Shown piece after piece: positions 1-8,158 of a stretch of DNA of 64,000 bases. The position numbers were made by a program, and so were the translations under genes. The DNA lies in the NCBI GenBank assembly GCA_963750895.1, contig CAVVSD010000008.1, positions 1,240,001 to 1,304,000 of the forward strand, given 5' to 3'. The number at the start of each line of letters is the position of its first letter. Position 1 is the stretch's first letter. The stretch is from CAVVSD01 sp963750895 (lineage in GTDB: Bacteria; Actinomycetota; Thermoleophilia; Solirubrobacterales; Solirubrobacteraceae). Under the pieces are notes generated by a model, which ran no database searches, was not told the origin of the DNA, and saw nothing but the letters and a program-made list of their open reading frames with translations.

Positions 1-660
1 CGCCGCCGTCGCCGTCACGACCTTGAACGTCGAGCCCGGCGGGTAGCCGGCCTGGGTCGCGCGGTTGAGCAGCGGGGCGTCGGGGTCCGTGTCGAGCGCC
101 TTGCGGCGGTCGCTGGTGAGCAGCGACTGCGGGTCGTAGCCGGGCACGCTCACCATCGCCCGGACGCGGCCCGTCGCCGGCTCGATGGCGACGACCGATC
201 CCTTGCGCCCGTTCAGGCCCGCGAGCGCGGCGCGCTGGGCGTCGAGATCGATGCTCAGGCGCACGTCGTCGCCCTTCTCCACCCCGCCCTTGAGCTGGTC
301 GACGATGTCGTCCAGCGCGCCCGCGTCGCCGCTGAGCTCGTCGTTGCGCGACCGCTCGATCCCCGCGCGGCCGAGATCGATGTCCGAGAAGCCGATGACC
401 TGCGGGAGCAGGCTCGCCGCCTCGGTGTACCGGCGCCGGTACGTGCCCGCGCCCGCGGCCTCGGAGCGGGCGAGCAGCGTCCCGTCCGCGGCGCGGATCG
501 TCCCGCGCTTCACGCGCAGCTCCTCGATGAGCGCTCGCCGGTTCTTGGGGTTGTCGCGCAGCGCCTGCGCGTCGAAGACCGACCAGCGGCTGGTGAACGC
601 GACGAGTGCCGCGAAGAGCACCAGCACGATGACGAACAGGCGGGCGATCGGCGGGTTCAC
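1..660 (-). CDS. pbpA: Penicillin-binding protein (class B transpeptidase), N-terminal part; gene runs off the window
   Basis: This is a peptidoglycan transpeptidase of the PbpA/FtsI family that cross-links stem peptides outside the membrane, partnering a SEDS glycosyltransferase. The visible 220 residues show one N-terminal membrane anchor (about residues 7-25), a dimerisation-type region, and the start of the transpeptidase domain with the catalytic serine motif STFK at about residues 210-213. The C-terminal SxN and KTG motifs lie outside the window. The GTG start at 660 overlaps the rodA stop as GTGA, so the two are translationally coupled. In mycobacteria the same order, fhaA-fhaB-pstP-rodA-pbpA, is known, which supports the name. 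Confidence 0.92.
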   Translation of the reverse strand, partial: MNPPIARLFVIVLVLFAALVAFTSRWSVFDAQALRDNPKNRRALIEELRVKRGTIRAADGTLLARSEAAGAGTYRRRYTEAASLLPQVIGFSDIDLGRAGIERSRNDELSGDAGALDDIVDQLKGGVEKGDDVRLSIDLDAQRAALAGLNGRKGSVVAIEPATGRVRAMVSVPGYDPQSLLTSDRRKALDTDPDAPLLNRATQAGYPPGSTFKVVTATAA

Positions 661-1970
661 CGCGGCTCCTTGACCTCGCGCCGGGCGCGGTCGGAGACGA
701 GCAGCAGCAGCGCGAGCAGGATGAAGTTCGCGACGATCGACGACCCGCCGTAGGAGATGAACGGGAGCGTCACGCCGGTGAGCGGGATGAGCTTCGTGAC
801 CCCGCCGACGATCACGAAGACCTGGAGCGCGAACACGGCGGTGAGGCCGGCCGCCAGCAGCTTGGAGAACGAGTCGGTGGCGAGCGTCGCGATGCGGAAG
901 CCGCGCTCGATGATGAGCAGGTAGACGAGCAGCACGCCGCACGCGCCGACGAGGCCCAGCTCGTTGACGATGACCGCGTAGATGAGGTCGGTGTGCGCCG
1001 CCGGCAGCAGCTGACCGCCGCCGGGGAGCTGGATGATCGCCTCGCCGAAGCCGCGCCCCAGCAACCCGCCGTCGCCCTGGGCGAAGATCGACTGCGCGAT
1101 CTGGTAGCTGCCGCCCTGCGCGTCGTAGAGCTGATCGGAGAACGGGTGCAGCCACGCGTCGACGCGGTCCTGCACGTGCCCGACGGTCCGCGCGAAGAAC
1201 CACGTCCCGGCCGCGAACAGGCCGAACCCGATGATCGCGTAGGACGCGCGGTTCGTCGCCACGTAGATGAGCGCGAGGAAGCCGCCGAAGAACATGAGCG
1301 ACGAGCCGAGGTCCCGGATGAAGACCAGGAGCACCATCGCGGCGCCCCACACCACGAGCAGCGGCCCGAGGTGCTTGAGCGGCGGCAGCGGGATCCCGAG
1401 GATCTTGTGCGTGCCCTGGACGAGCACCTCGCGCGTGTCGCGCAGGTAGGACGCGAGGAAGATGACGATCGCGATCTTCGACAGCTCGGCGGGCTGGAAG
1501 GAGATCGGGCCGATGCCGATGCCGAGGTACGCGCCGTTGACCTGCTGGCCGATCCCCGGGACGCGCGGGAGCAGCAGGAGCAGGATGCCCGCGGTCGCGA
1601 TGACGTAGCGATAGCGCTCGAGCACCCGCACGTCCTTGCGCAGCGCGATGATCGTGCCCGCGAAGACGATGAGCCCCACGACGAACCACTGCGCCTGCTC
1701 GCGGGCGAAGTCCTCGTCGAGCCGGTAGAGCACCACGAGCCCGAGGCACGCGAGCGTCGCGACGAGCGGGAAGAGGTACGGGTCGGCGTGCGGGAGCGTC
1801 ATGCGCACGATGAGGTGCGCGACGAAGCACAGGCCGAGGAACAGCCCGCCGTAGGTCAGCGACGCGTTCGTGAGGACGTCGTCGCGCTGCACGAACACCG
1901 CCGCGAAGCCCGCTGTGACCAGCAGGGCGGCGGGGATGAGGGCGAAGAGCTCGCGGTTGCGCTCGGTCAT
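657..1970 (-). CDS. rodA: SEDS-family peptidoglycan glycosyltransferase RodA/FtsW
   Basis: This is a polytopic membrane enzyme that polymerises lipid II into glycan strands. The 437-residue protein has about ten hydrophobic segments and the family signatures LGRGFGEA and PGGGQLLPAAHTDLI in the middle, and LPFISYGGSS near the C-terminus. Its length fits the family. The ATG at 1970 overlaps the upstream pstP stop as ATGA, and its own stop overlaps the pbpA start, so phosphatase, polymerase and transpeptidase are read from one message. The context (fhaA/fhaB/pstP/pbpA) favours the elongation-type RodA over FtsW, although the sequence alone does not separate the two. Confidence 0.93.
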   Translation of the reverse strand: MTERNRELFALIPAALLVTAGFAAVFVQRDDVLTNASLTYGGLFLGLCFVAHLIVRMTLPHADPYLFPLVATLACLGLVVLYRLDEDFAREQAQWFVVGLIVFAGTIIALRKDVRVLERYRYVIATAGILLLLLPRVPGIGQQVNGAYLGIGIGPISFQPAELSKIAIVIFLASYLRDTREVLVQGTHKILGIPLPPLKHLGPLLVVWGAAMVLLVFIRDLGSSLMFFGGFLALIYVATNRASYAIIGFGLFAAGTWFFARTVGHVQDRVDAWLHPFSDQLYDAQGGSYQIAQSIFAQGDGGLLGRGFGEAIIQLPGGGQLLPAAHTDLIYAVIVNELGLVGACGVLLVYLLIIERGFRIATLATDSFSKLLAAGLTAVFALQVFVIVGGVTKLIPLTGVTLPFISYGGSSIVANFILLALLLLVSDRARREVKEPR

Positions 1971-3195
1971 CGGGCGGTCAGGCGGCCCTGCTCGAGCTCA
2001 CGCACGAGGTCGGCCGCGTCGTCGTGTGAGCGCAGCTGGTGGTCGAGCAGCGTCGCGCGGCGCGCCGCGGGGACCTCGTTCACCGGGACGCCGGAGATGT
2101 AGTTGGTGCTGTAGAGGTCGATGCCGGCGGGCAGGTCGTACGGCAGCCCGCGGTACATGGCGACGAACCCGTCCGGCGTGGTGCCGATGAAGTAGACGGC
2201 CTGCGAGGCCAGGTACGCGCCGATCGCGACCGGGACGAGCACGATCAGGGTCCCCGCGAGCGCGACGAGCGCCCGTCGGCCGCGGCGCGGGCGCTTCGCC
2301 CGGGCGTCGTCCTTGCGCGCGCGGCGCGGCAGGCGCCTGCGGGCGGGCGCCTCGGCGGGCGCGGTCGCCTGGGCGACCGCCGGGCGGGCCTCGACCGCGG
2401 TCGGCGCGCCCCCACCGTCCTGCGTGGGCAGGTCGTGCACCACGGTGGGCTGATCGTGGTCGCTCGCCGCCGCTCGCGACCGACGTCCTCGAGGCGCAGC
2501 AGGACGACGGTGATGTTGTCCCGCCCGCCGGCGCGGTTGGCGGCGGCGATGAGCGCGCGGCCCGCCTGCTCGAGCCCGCCGGCCTCGCGCAGGATCTCCG
2601 CGACCTGGGCCTCGGAGATCATCGACGTCAGCCCGTCGCTGCAGAGCAGGATGACGTCGCCGTCGTGGGCGGCCCACGAGCGGGTGTCGACGAGGACGTC
2701 GGGCTCGGGTCCGAGCGCACGGGTGATGATCGAGCGCTGCGGGTGCTCGTCCGCCTCCTCGGCGGTGAGCTGCCCGCGGCGGCGCATCTCCTCGACGAGC
2801 GAGTGGTCCTCGGTGAGGCGGCTGAGCTCGCCGTCGCGGAAGCGGTAGGCGCGGGAGTCGCCGACGTGGGCGATCGCGATGTCGCTCTCGCCGACGTGGA
2901 GGGCGGTGAGCGTCGTGCCCATGCCGGCGCGCGAGTCGTCCTCGCGCGACATGCGGAAGATCTCCTCGTTCGCGCGCCGGACGACGGCGGCGAGGCGATC
3001 CTCGGGGGTGCCCGCCTCGGGGAGCCCGGCGGCGACGGCCTCGACGGCGGCGTGCGAGGCGACCTCGCCGGCCTGCGCGCCCCCCATGCCGTCGGCGACG
3101 GCGAACACCGGCGTGCGCGCGTAGTAGGCGTCCTCGTTGTGCCGGCGCTGCTGCCCGGTGTCGGTGAACGCGTGGTGTTCGGCGACCCGGAGCAT
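1967..3195 (-). CDS. pstP: PP2C-family Ser/Thr protein phosphatase PstP, with an apparent frameshift near 2475
   Basis: This is a metal-dependent phosphatase that reverses Ser/Thr kinase signalling on cell-wall proteins. From the ATG at 3195 the first 240 residues are a complete PP2C domain: ADGMGG, GMGTTL, VGDSRAYR, LCSDGL and RDNITVV supply the metal-binding aspartates. After about position 2475 the sense frame moves to another frame, which encodes a basic linker, one membrane segment (about 2210-2275) and a short extracytoplasmic tail that stops at 1967, overlapping the rodA start. That PP2C-linker-TM-tail layout is normal for PstP, so the gene is probably intact in the cell and the single-base break a sequence error. 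Without a correction the phosphatase would lose its membrane anchor. Confidence 0.85.
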
Positions 3196-3668
3196 CAGTC
3201 CTCGTACATGAACGTGCTGTCGCCGATCCGGATGCGGTCGCCCGGGTGCAGCGGGCGCGGGCCGTCGAGCAGCTCCTCGTTGAGGTAGGTGCCGTTCGTC
3301 GAGCCGAGGTCCTCGATCACCACGATCGCGCCCTGGCGCACGAGCCGCGCGTGGCGGGTGGAGGCGAAGGGATCCTCGAGATGGATCTCGACGTCGCCGC
3401 GCCCGAGCGTCGCGCCGTCCTCGACGTCGTACTCCATGCCGCGGTCGTGGCCGGGCACGGACTCGACGACGAGCCGCGCCGCACCGGAGCCCGCGTTGCC
3501 GCCCGGCTGGACCGGGTGCACCCCCGTCGCGTCGACGGGCGCGCGTGCCGGACCGGCGCTCGCGGGGCGGCGCAGGTCCTTGAGGGCGCTGCGCGCGACC
3601 CAGAGCAGGAAGAGGTAGAGGACGGCGAGGAACGCCAGCTTCAGGCCGACGGAGACGGGTTCGAGCAC
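3195..3668 (-). CDS. fhaB: FHA-domain protein FhaB (FipA-like)
   Basis: This small membrane protein (157 residues) has one N-terminal transmembrane helix (about residues 7-27), a linker, and a C-terminal forkhead-associated domain of about 85 residues that should bind phosphothreonine. Typical FHA features are visible: LGRGDVEI, STRHARL and DLGSTNGTYLN. I chose the GTG at 3668 because it lies immediately after the fhaA stop (3673) and puts the membrane helix at the N-terminus; an upstream in-frame start would add antisense-like residues from fhaA. The stop overlaps the pstP start as TGATG. In mycobacteria FhaB homologues link kinase signalling to the division and elongation machinery. Confidence 0.9.
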   Translation of the reverse strand: MLEPVSVGLKLAFLAVLYLFLLWVARSALKDLRRPASAGPARAPVDATGVHPVQPGGNAGSGAARLVVESVPGHDRGMEYDVEDGATLGRGDVEIHLEDPFASTRHARLVRQGAIVVIEDLGSTNGTYLNEELLDGPRPLHPGDRIRIGDSTFMYED

Positions 3669-3672
3669 GCGG

Positions 3673-4434
3673 TCACTCCAGCTCGAAGACGACCTCGGCC
3701 GTCCCCAGCTCGATCGCGTCGCCTGCGCGCAGCGTCTCGCCGCTCCCACCCACGGGGCGGCCGTTGACCCGGACACCGTTGGTCGAGCCGAGGTCGTGGA
3801 CCGTCCAGGTCCCGTCGTGCTCGACGCGGATCTCGGCGTGCCGGCGCGACACGTTGCGGTCCTCGAGCACCACGGCGCACTCGCGGCTGCGGCCGATCGT
3901 GCCGCCGCGCAGCCCGAGCTCGTGGTGCACGTCGCCGGCGACCACCACCGCGCGGGCGGGGCGGCGGGGGGACGTCTCCTCGACGGGGCCGCGGATGCGG
4001 TCGGCCGCGGAGTGGACCATCGTGTGGCCGAACTCGGCGGGCGACGGCTCGTCCTGGCCCGGCTCGCTGCGCACCATGCGCGCCTGGATGCCGAACTCGC
4101 CGAGCGACAGCCTGTCGTCGGTCCTGAACGCGATGACGGGCCGCGAGACGAGTGCGTAGCGCTCGCGGCGCGCGTGCTCGAGCAGGTAGGCGCCGAGCTC
4201 GTCGGAGAGCTCGTGCTCGACCTCCGCGAAGTTCTCGCGGTCGCGAGGCGACAGCCAGACGGCGTACTCGTTCGGGACGTAGGTTCGGGACACGGACACG
4301 GTCTTGTGCTCGTCCATCTCGCGCGCCAGCTTGCGCGCGACCTCCACGGGCCGGACCTCGGAGCGGAACACCCGCCCGAACGTGCCCTCGACGAGGCCTG
4401 CGATGGTGCGTTCCAGGTTGCGCAGGACGCTCAT
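3673..4434 (-). CDS. fhaA: FhaA: DUF3662 plus FHA domain
   Basis: This cytoplasmic adaptor of 253 residues has an N-terminal DUF3662 domain (about residues 1-120, beginning with LRNLERTIAGLVEG), a variable linker and a C-terminal FHA domain (about 165-253, with IGRSRECAVVL, SRRHAEI and DLGSTNGVRVN). In mycobacteria FhaA binds phosphorylated targets such as the MviN/MurJ pseudokinase complex and damps peptidoglycan synthesis. The ATG at 4434 is supported by the conserved N-terminus and by a -10-like TACGAT nine bases upstream. It is the first gene of a tightly coupled run, with gaps or overlaps of at most 4 bases down to pbpA. Confidence 0.92.
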   Translation of the reverse strand: MSVLRNLERTIAGLVEGTFGRVFRSEVRPVEVARKLAREMDEHKTVSVSRTYVPNEYAVWLSPRDRENFAEVEHELSDELGAYLLEHARRERYALVSRPVIAFRTDDRLSLGEFGIQARMVRSEPGQDEPSPAEFGHTMVHSAADRIRGPVEETSPRRPARAVVVAGDVHHELGLRGGTIGRSRECAVVLEDRNVSRRHAEIRVEHDGTWTVHDLGSTNGVRVNGRPVGGSGETLRAGDAIELGTAEVVFELE

Positions 4435-4443
4435 GGCCCGGGG

Positions 4444-4449
4444 ATCGTA
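4444..4449 (-). promoter_or_regulatory. Probable -10 element (TACGAT) of the fhaA-pbpA operon
   Basis: Read on the minus strand, TACGAT matches the actinobacterial TANNNT -10 pattern and sits nine bases before the fhaA ATG. A second candidate, TAACCT, lies further upstream in the same 76-bp gap after the kinase gene. The short leader would leave little room for a Shine-Dalgarno site, and none is seen. Confidence 0.45.
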
Positions 4450-4510
4450 CGGTCGTGGGCGCGTGGCGTTCGAGACGGTGAGGTTAGCCCGTCCCGTCCG
4501 CCGCGCCGGA

Positions 4511-6343
4511 TCAGGCCCATGGTCGCACCGCACGCGCGACGACGGCAGCCGCCCCCGCCACGAGCGCGCCCGCGACCAGCCCGCGCGGATCGGGGACGCC
4601 GGCGGCGGTCGCAAGGGCGCCCGTCGCCACGCCCAGGGCGATCGCCCAGCCGGCCGCCGCGACCATGTCGATGGCCGCCGTGCGCCCGCGCACGACGAGC
4701 GGCAGGACGGCCGCGGCCACCGCCCAGACCGCGCAGAGCGCGAGCGTCGGGCCGGCGACGATCGGCTCGATGACGCGGGTCCAGACGTCGACCACCGAGT
4801 CGCGCCATGCCGCCGGGTCCGGGAATCCCTCGCCGCTCGCGCCGCGACCGAGGAGGAGGCGCTGGTCGAGGAGGTGCTCGGCGAGCAGCAGCCACCACGC
4901 GCCCAGCGCGCCCAGCGCGGCCCGCGTCCAGATCCCGCGGACCTGCCCGGCGACCGCGGGCCAGGCCCCGGCGATGCCGATGAGCCCGAGCGCGGTCGCG
5001 CCGGCCGAGAGCGACCATGACCATCCGCTGCGCCAGAGCAGGAACGGGACGGGCAGCAGGGCCGCGGCGAGCAGCAGCGCCAGGCCCGGCGTGCCCTCGG
5101 CGACCCAGGCGAACGTCGCCGCGGCCGCGGCCAGCCACGCGAGCCGGGGGAAGACGAAGAGCGCGACCGCCACCGCGCCGGCGATCGCGACGGGCGTCTG
5201 GCCGGTCGAGAGCAGCTCGCCGCCGGCGAGACCGTCGAGGCGATCCAGCATGAGCAGCGTGAGCACGCCGCCCGCGACGGCGCCGACCGCGCGGCCGGGC
5301 AGGGTGATCCCCCGTCGCGGGGCGGGCTCGTCCTGCAGCGCCGTCGGCGCGGCCAGGCGCGGGTCCAACGGCTCGAGACGGGCGCGCAGCCGCGGGTCGA
5401 GATCCGGTCGCGGCGCGCCACGTTCGCGTGCGAGGCGCCGCGTGGCGTCCACGACGCGGGTCGCGCCCTCCAGCGTCCCGCCACCCACGACGCCTGGCTC
5501 GTCGGCCACGTCGGGCAGGGCGGCGAGCAGGATCGCGCCGAGCTCGGACGGCGCGATGCGGTCCTCGGGGCGGGCGCGGACGGCGGCGTCGACGGCGTCG
5601 CAGACGTCCGCGGGGAGATCGCGGCGGGCCCGGCGCAGCGGCGGGATGCGCTCGCCGATCCGGGCGACGGTCTCCGCGGCGCCGGCGCCGCGGATCGGGT
5701 TGACGCCGCTGAGCGCCTCGTAGATCACGAGCCCGAGTGCGTACGTGTCGGCCGCGGCGGTGACGTGCTCCCCGCGTGCCTGTTCGGGCGCCATGTACGC
5801 CAGCGTCCCGACGACGTCGCCGGTCCGCGTCACGGCGTCGTCGTCGGCCAGGCGCGCGATGCCGAAGTCGGTGAGCTTCGCGGCGGCGCCGTCGGCGGAG
5901 GCCTCGGGGCAGATGACGTTCGACGGCTTCACGTCGCGGTGCACCACCCCCCGCGCGTGGGCGTGGGCGAGGGCGTCGCACAACGTGGCGCCGATCCGCA
6001 GCACGTCGCGGTCGGACAGCGCGCCGTCGTGCTCGAGCTGCGCGAGTGTCCGACCTCTGACGAGCTCCGAGACGAGCACCCAGCCGTCGTCGTCGCGTCC
6101 GGCCTCGTACAGCGCCACGATCGCCGGATGGCCCAGCCGTGCGGCGGCCACGGCCTCGCGCGCGGCGCGCTTGCCGGCCTTGTCGCCCGGGCGCTCGGCG
6201 TCCACCGGCACGCGCTTGACCGCCACGTCGCGGTCGAGGTGCTCGTCGTGGGCCTCGTACACGATGCCCATGCCGCCGCTGCCCAGTCGGCGGACCAGGC
6301 GGTAGCGGCCGAGGACGAGCTCGCCGCGCCCCGCGGCGGGCAT
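4511..6343 (-). CDS. Ser/Thr protein kinase with a multi-pass membrane C-terminus
   Basis: This 610-residue protein starts with a complete Hanks-type kinase domain (about residues 10-270). The glycine loop LGSGGMGIVYEA, the lysine in VAVKRV, the catalytic HRDVKPSN, DFG (LTDFGIARL) and YMAPEQA are all present, so it should be active. After a charged linker the last 280 residues are very hydrophobic, with about eight predicted membrane helices, instead of the single helix and PASTA repeats of PknB. The frame stays open far upstream, but the kinase fold fixes the start near 6343; an ATG at 6409 is an alternative. It lies directly upstream of fhaA-fhaB-pstP in the same direction, so it probably phosphorylates what those FHA proteins read and PstP reverses. 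Confidence 0.85.
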   Translation of the reverse strand: MPAAGRGELVLGRYRLVRRLGSGGMGIVYEAHDEHLDRDVAVKRVPVDAERPGDKAGKRAAREAVAAARLGHPAIVALYEAGRDDDGWVLVSELVRGRTLAQLEHDGALSDRDVLRIGATLCDALAHAHARGVVHRDVKPSNVICPEASADGAAAKLTDFGIARLADDDAVTRTGDVVGTLAYMAPEQARGEHVTAAADTYALGLVIYEALSGVNPIRGAGAAETVARIGERIPPLRRARRDLPADVCDAVDAAVRARPEDRIAPSELGAILLAALPDVADEPGVVGGGTLEGATRVVDATRRLARERGAPRPDLDPRLRARLEPLDPRLAAPTALQDEPAPRRGITLPGRAVGAVAGGVLTLLMLDRLDGLAGGELLSTGQTPVAIAGAVAVALFVFPRLAWLAAAAATFAWVAEGTPGLALLLAAALLPVPFLLWRSGWSWSLSAGATALGLIGIAGAWPAVAGQVRGIWTRAALGALGAWWLLLAEHLLDQRLLLGRGASGEGFPDPAAWRDSVVDVWTRVIEPIVAGPTLALCAVWAVAAAVLPLVVRGRTAAIDMVAAAGWAIALGVATGALATAAGVPDPRGLVAGALVAGAAAVVARAVRPWA

Positions 6344-6514
6344 GGCTCGGGTGGGCTCGTGGTGCACCCTGTCCGAGTTCGCCGTCGTTGTCGTGTGTCC
6401 TCGCTGCATGGGCAGGAGATGACAGGGTGACGGGGAACGTGCAGCGTGCACGGTCCCGGCATCCGGCCCCGTGTTCATACTGCCCCATCCGCATCTTCTC
6501 CCTGGAGACAGCCG
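6344..6514. promoter_or_regulatory. Divergent promoter region between the kinase and a membrane-anchored protein
   Basis: This 170-bp gap separates divergently transcribed genes and must hold both promoters. I could not identify a convincing -35/-10 pair. A GGAG about nine bases before the GTG at 6515 is a plausible ribosome binding site for the plus-strand gene. An alternative kinase start at 6409 would shorten the gap. Confidence 0.4.
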
Positions 6515-7636
6515 GTGTCCTTCTTCGACGAGGGTGATGACACGAGCACCACGCGCCAGCCGCGGCAGCGTCCGTCTGCTCGCGGGCGTCAGCGTGCCTC
6601 GTCGGCGGCCGCGCCGGACAAGCAGACGCTCCGCGTCCGCCAGGGCGTGGCGGCGCTGGTCTTCCTGCTCGTGGTCGTCCTCCTCGTCGTCGGGATCAAC
6701 TCCTGCCGCGGCAGCGCGCACGACAACGCGCTGCGCGACTACAACCGCGAGGTCGGGACGATCGCGTCGGAGTCCGACGAGCTCGGGCAGCAGCTCTTCG
6801 GGACGCTGACGCAGCAGTCGCTGCAGCCGGTCGACCAGCAGACCCAGGTCAACCAGCTGCGCGTCCGGGCCCAGCAGCAGGCGCAGCGGGCGCGCAACCT
6901 CGACGTCCCCGGCGACATGGACAGCGCGCAGGAGAACCTGCTGCTCACGCTCGACCTCCGCGCGGACGCCGTCTCGAAGATCGCGTCGCGCATCGTCGCG
7001 GCCCGCGGTGACCAGGAGGGCGCCGCGGAGCAGGCGGTCGACCAGATCACCGGCGAGATGCAGGCGTTCCTCGCGTCCGACGTCGTCTACCTCCAGCGGG
7101 TCGTCCCGTTCATCAACCAGGCGCTCGCCGACTCCGACATCGGCGGGCAGCGCATCGTGGCCGCCCGGTTCATGGACGACCTGACCTGGCTCAACCCGGA
7201 CACCACCGCCGGCCGGCTCGGCGCGTCCGCGGGTGGCGGTGGGACCTCCAACCAGCAGGTGGCGCCCGGGCGCCACGGCCACGGCCTGACCAGCGTGTCG
7301 GTCGGCAACACGACCCTGCAGCCCCAGCCGGCGACGAACCGCATCCCGGCGAGCGCCGGCCTCGCGTTCACGGTGAAGTTCTCCAACCAGGGCGACAACG
7401 AGGAGACCGACGTCCGGGTGCGCGTCCGGGTCCGCCCGCAGACGGGCAAGGCGATCAGCGTCACGAAGACGGTCGACCAGACCAACCCGGGCGCCGAGGC
7501 CGAGGTGAACATCCCGCTCGGCCAGGCCCCGCCGACGGGCACGTCGTCGACGGTGACCGTCGAGGTGCTCAAGGTGCCCGGCGAGGAGAACGTGGAGAAC
7601 AACACGCAGACGTACACCGTCCTCTTCACGGGCTGA
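6515..7636 (+). CDS. Membrane-anchored extracytoplasmic protein with a C-terminal CARDB-like Ig fold
   Basis: This 373-residue protein of unknown function has a charged, disordered cytoplasmic N-terminus, one membrane helix (about residues 45-64) followed by a cysteine, a helical region of about 170 residues rich in Gln and Asp, a Gly/Ser linker, and a C-terminal beta-rich domain (about 260-373). The last domain, with FTVKFSNQGDNEETDV and a closing VPGEENVENNTQTYTV, looks like a CARDB/APHP-type immunoglobulin fold. The GTG at 6515 has GGAG upstream; an earlier in-frame ATG at 6446 lacks one. It is divergent from the kinase, so it may be a surface partner of the cell-wall phosphorylation system, but that is inference from position only. 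Confidence 0.75.
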   Translation: MSFFDEGDDTSTTRQPRQRPSARGRQRASSAAAPDKQTLRVRQGVAALVFLLVVVLLVVGINSCRGSAHDNALRDYNREVGTIASESDELGQQLFGTLTQQSLQPVDQQTQVNQLRVRAQQQAQRARNLDVPGDMDSAQENLLLTLDLRADAVSKIASRIVAARGDQEGAAEQAVDQITGEMQAFLASDVVYLQRVVPFINQALADSDIGGQRIVAARFMDDLTWLNPDTTAGRLGASAGGGGTSNQQVAPGRHGHGLTSVSVGNTTLQPQPATNRIPASAGLAFTVKFSNQGDNEETDVRVRVRVRPQTGKAISVTKTVDQTNPGAEAEVNIPLGQAPPTGTSSTVTVEVLKVPGEENVENNTQTYTVLFTG

Positions 7637-7663
7637 CCTCGCAGGTAGGTTCAGGGGCCGCAC

Positions 7664-8158
7664 ATGGAGGACTTCAGCTCCACCGTCGGCGTCGTCGCCC
7701 TCGTCGGCTGCGTGCTCGCCGCGCTCGCCCTGCTCTGCTGCGCCGTGCTCCTGCTGCGGCTGCGTCGCCTGCGCGCCGCGCAGCGGGCGATCCTGGGTCC
7801 CGACGGCGAGCGCGACCTCGTCACGCTGGGCGCCGACCTCCAGGACGGCTTCCGCGCGCTGCACGACTACGTCCACGACGTCGCCGAGCGCCAGGACGGC
7901 CGCCTGACGACCGCCGAGGGCCGCCTCGACGGCGCGATCGCGCACTGCGGGCTCGTGCGCTACGACGCCTACAACGAGATGTCCGGCCGCCAGTCGACGT
8001 CGATCGCGCTGCTGGACTCCTCGGCCTCCGGGATCGTCCTGTCCTCGATCCACCACCGCGACCAGGCACGCCTGTACGCCAAGCGCGTGCAGGACGGCCG
8101 CGGCGAGCTGGAGCTGTCCCCGGAGGAGCAGGAGGCCGTGCGCCTCGCGCTCGCGTGA
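7664..8158 (+). CDS. DUF4446 family membrane protein
   Basis: This protein of 164 residues has one N-terminal membrane helix (about residues 8-30), a basic RLRRLRAAQ stretch, a helical middle and the conserved C-terminal block YDAYNEMSGRQSTSIALLD followed by SGIVLSSIHHRD, typical of DUF4446. The function of this family is not known. Its TGA overlaps the pheA ATG (TGATG), so the two are translationally coupled. A -10-like TAGGTT lies 12 bases upstream of its ATG. DUF4446 genes in Firmicutes also sit near parAB, but here the linkage is to pheA. Confidence 0.85.
   Translation: MEDFSSTVGVVALVGCVLAALALLCCAVLLLRLRRLRAAQRAILGPDGERDLVTLGADLQDGFRALHDYVHDVAERQDGRLTTAEGRLDGAIAHCGLVRYDAYNEMSGRQSTSIALLDSSASGIVLSSIHHRDQARLYAKRVQDGRGELELSPEEQEAVRLALA

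Noticed and set aside
993..2102. Long plus-strand frame opposite rodA rich in Arg, Asp and Glu
   Set aside because: Typical shadow of a high-GC membrane gene; the minus strand encodes clear RodA motifs.
2465..2485. Programmed ribosomal frameshift in pstP
   Set aside because: No slippery heptamer or downstream pseudoknot is evident, and similar breaks occur in many unrelated genes, including dnaN, so error is simpler.
4511..8056. A 1181-codon frame extending the kinase far upstream
   Set aside because: The upstream part is antisense to the gene at 6515 and DUF4446 and has no motifs; the frame is open only because stops are rare at this GC content.
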